DNA of 15,381 nt from the NCBI GenBank assembly GCA_024697655.1, contig JAILFI010000003.1:1-15381 (forward strand), written 5' to 3'. Position numbers and translations under genes: made by a program. This DNA is from Clostridiales bacterium (GTDB lineage Bacteria; Bacillota_A; Clostridia; Peptostreptococcales; Anaerovoracaceae). Below are positions 14,711-15,381 of the stretch, piece by piece. Position 1 is the stretch's first letter. The number at the start of each line of letters is the position of its first letter. The notes beneath the pieces were generated by a model that saw only the letters and a list, made by a program, of their open reading frames with translations, ran no database searches and had not been told where the DNA came from.

Positions 14711-15381
14711 TCAGTCAAGTATACGACCGTCACGGGAGATTGTCACCACCTGCCAGGGGATAAACTTTCCGCTGTTGCGAAGCGCCGTCTCCGCTGCCCG
14801 CTGCAGGCCGCCGCAGCACGGCACTTCCATGCGCACGATCGTCACGCTCTTAATATCGTTGTCCCGGATGATAGCGGTCAGTTTATCCGAGTAATCGATG
14901 TCGTCCAGTTTCGGGCAGCCGATGATCGTGACCTTTCCCTTCATGAAATCCTCATGCATGTTCGCATAGGCGTATGCGGTGCAGTCCGCGGCGATCAGCA
15001 GCTACGCGCCGTCAAAGAACGGAGCCTGGGTCGGGACCAGCTTGATCTGGCACGGCCAGTGCGCGAGCTGCGATGTTGCCCTCGCAGGAGCCGCTGTTTC
15101 TTCAGTCTGCGCCTTGTGAAACTGCATCATCTGTGAACCCGGGCATCCACTGGTCATCATTTCTCCAAGTCCTTTCAGCATCGGTTTTTCCTCCTTGTCC
15201 GATTCCTTTTGCGCCTGCTCCGCCTTCACAGCCGCCTCATCGTACGCCGGAGCCTCCCGTTCCTCGAACGAGATCGCCCCCATCGGACAGCCCGGCAGGC
15301 AGTCTCCAAAACCATCGCAGAAGTTCTCTCGCACAAGTTTTGCCTTACCGTCTACGATATCGATGGCACCTTCGTGGCATG
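14711..15381 (-). pseudogene. 4Fe-4S dicluster-type ferredoxin protein interrupted by an in-frame TAG (5' end outside window)
   Basis: A reading frame runs from the right edge to a TGA at 14711-14713 and is broken by one in-frame TAG at 15002-15004. The first part shows CHEGAIDIVDGKAKL and CDGFGDCLPGCPMGAI, the end of one and most of a second [4Fe-4S] motif, then a lysine/glutamate-rich linker, SGCPGSQMMQFHK and QIKLVPTQAPFFDGA. After the TAG, the same frame continues with LLIAADCTAYAYANMH, VTIIGCPKLDD and MEVPCCGG. Together this is the normal layout of a ferredoxin-like protein widespread in anaerobic Bacillota, so the two parts belong to one gene. A single C-to-T change from CAG would create the TAG. 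It may be a pseudogene, a sequencing error or a recoded stop. The C-terminal piece could restart at ATG 14944, which has GAGG five bases before it. Confidence 0.8.

Overview
The window is GC-rich, densely coded and looks like the chromosome of an anaerobic, probably gut-associated member of the Bacillota (Clostridia or Erysipelotrichia type). The reasons are a MsmK/UgpC-type sugar ATPase with a lysine-rich insert, a class M sirtuin paired with a zinc-type macrodomain, several bacterial ferredoxin modules, a YwnA/HypR-like Rrf2 regulator and AAAGGAGG-type ribosome binding sites. The taxonomic call is inference. No RNA gene, CRISPR array, insertion sequence or phage gene was seen, and no gene-free stretch exceeds 300 bases.

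Left half (1-6624, plus strand): one sugar operon. It encodes two ABC permeases (the first cut by the window edge), the SIS-family ketose/aldose isomerase AgaS, a beta-helix lipoprotein, the transporter ATPase and a GatZ/KbaZ family protein. It ends in a strong rho-independent terminator whose stem contains the last stop codon. AgaS plus GatZ points to galactosamine or N-acetylgalactosamine catabolism through tagatose 6-phosphate. No tagatose-bisphosphate aldolase catalytic subunit or tagatose-6-phosphate kinase is in the window, so GatZ may act as a 4-epimerase giving fructose 6-phosphate.

Middle (6622-10576, minus strand, read right to left): a tandem NTF2/SnoaL protein, an Rrf2 regulator, an FMN split-barrel protein fused to a ferredoxin domain, a zinc-type macrodomain ADP-ribosyl hydrolase and a class M sirtuin whose gene overlaps the macrodomain gene by 20 bases. 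The NTF2 gene and the Rrf2 gene each have a near-consensus promoter (17-base spacer) whose -35 box lies inside the same inverted-repeat operator. I infer that the Rrf2 protein represses both and so controls the ADP-ribosylation pair.

Right part (10601-15381, minus strand): a second run of genes, transcribed in this order: a 4Fe-4S protein broken by an in-frame TAG and running off the right edge, a small ferredoxin, a 617-residue membrane protein fusing PAP2, CDP-alcohol phosphatidyltransferase and VTT domains, an SGNH hydrolase fused to a ferredoxin domain, and an ACR3/SBF-family transporter. It closes at a hairpin before the NTF2 promoter. The ferredoxin module of the SGNH protein closely matches that of the FMN protein 3 kb away, which links the two minus-strand units through a shared redox theme.
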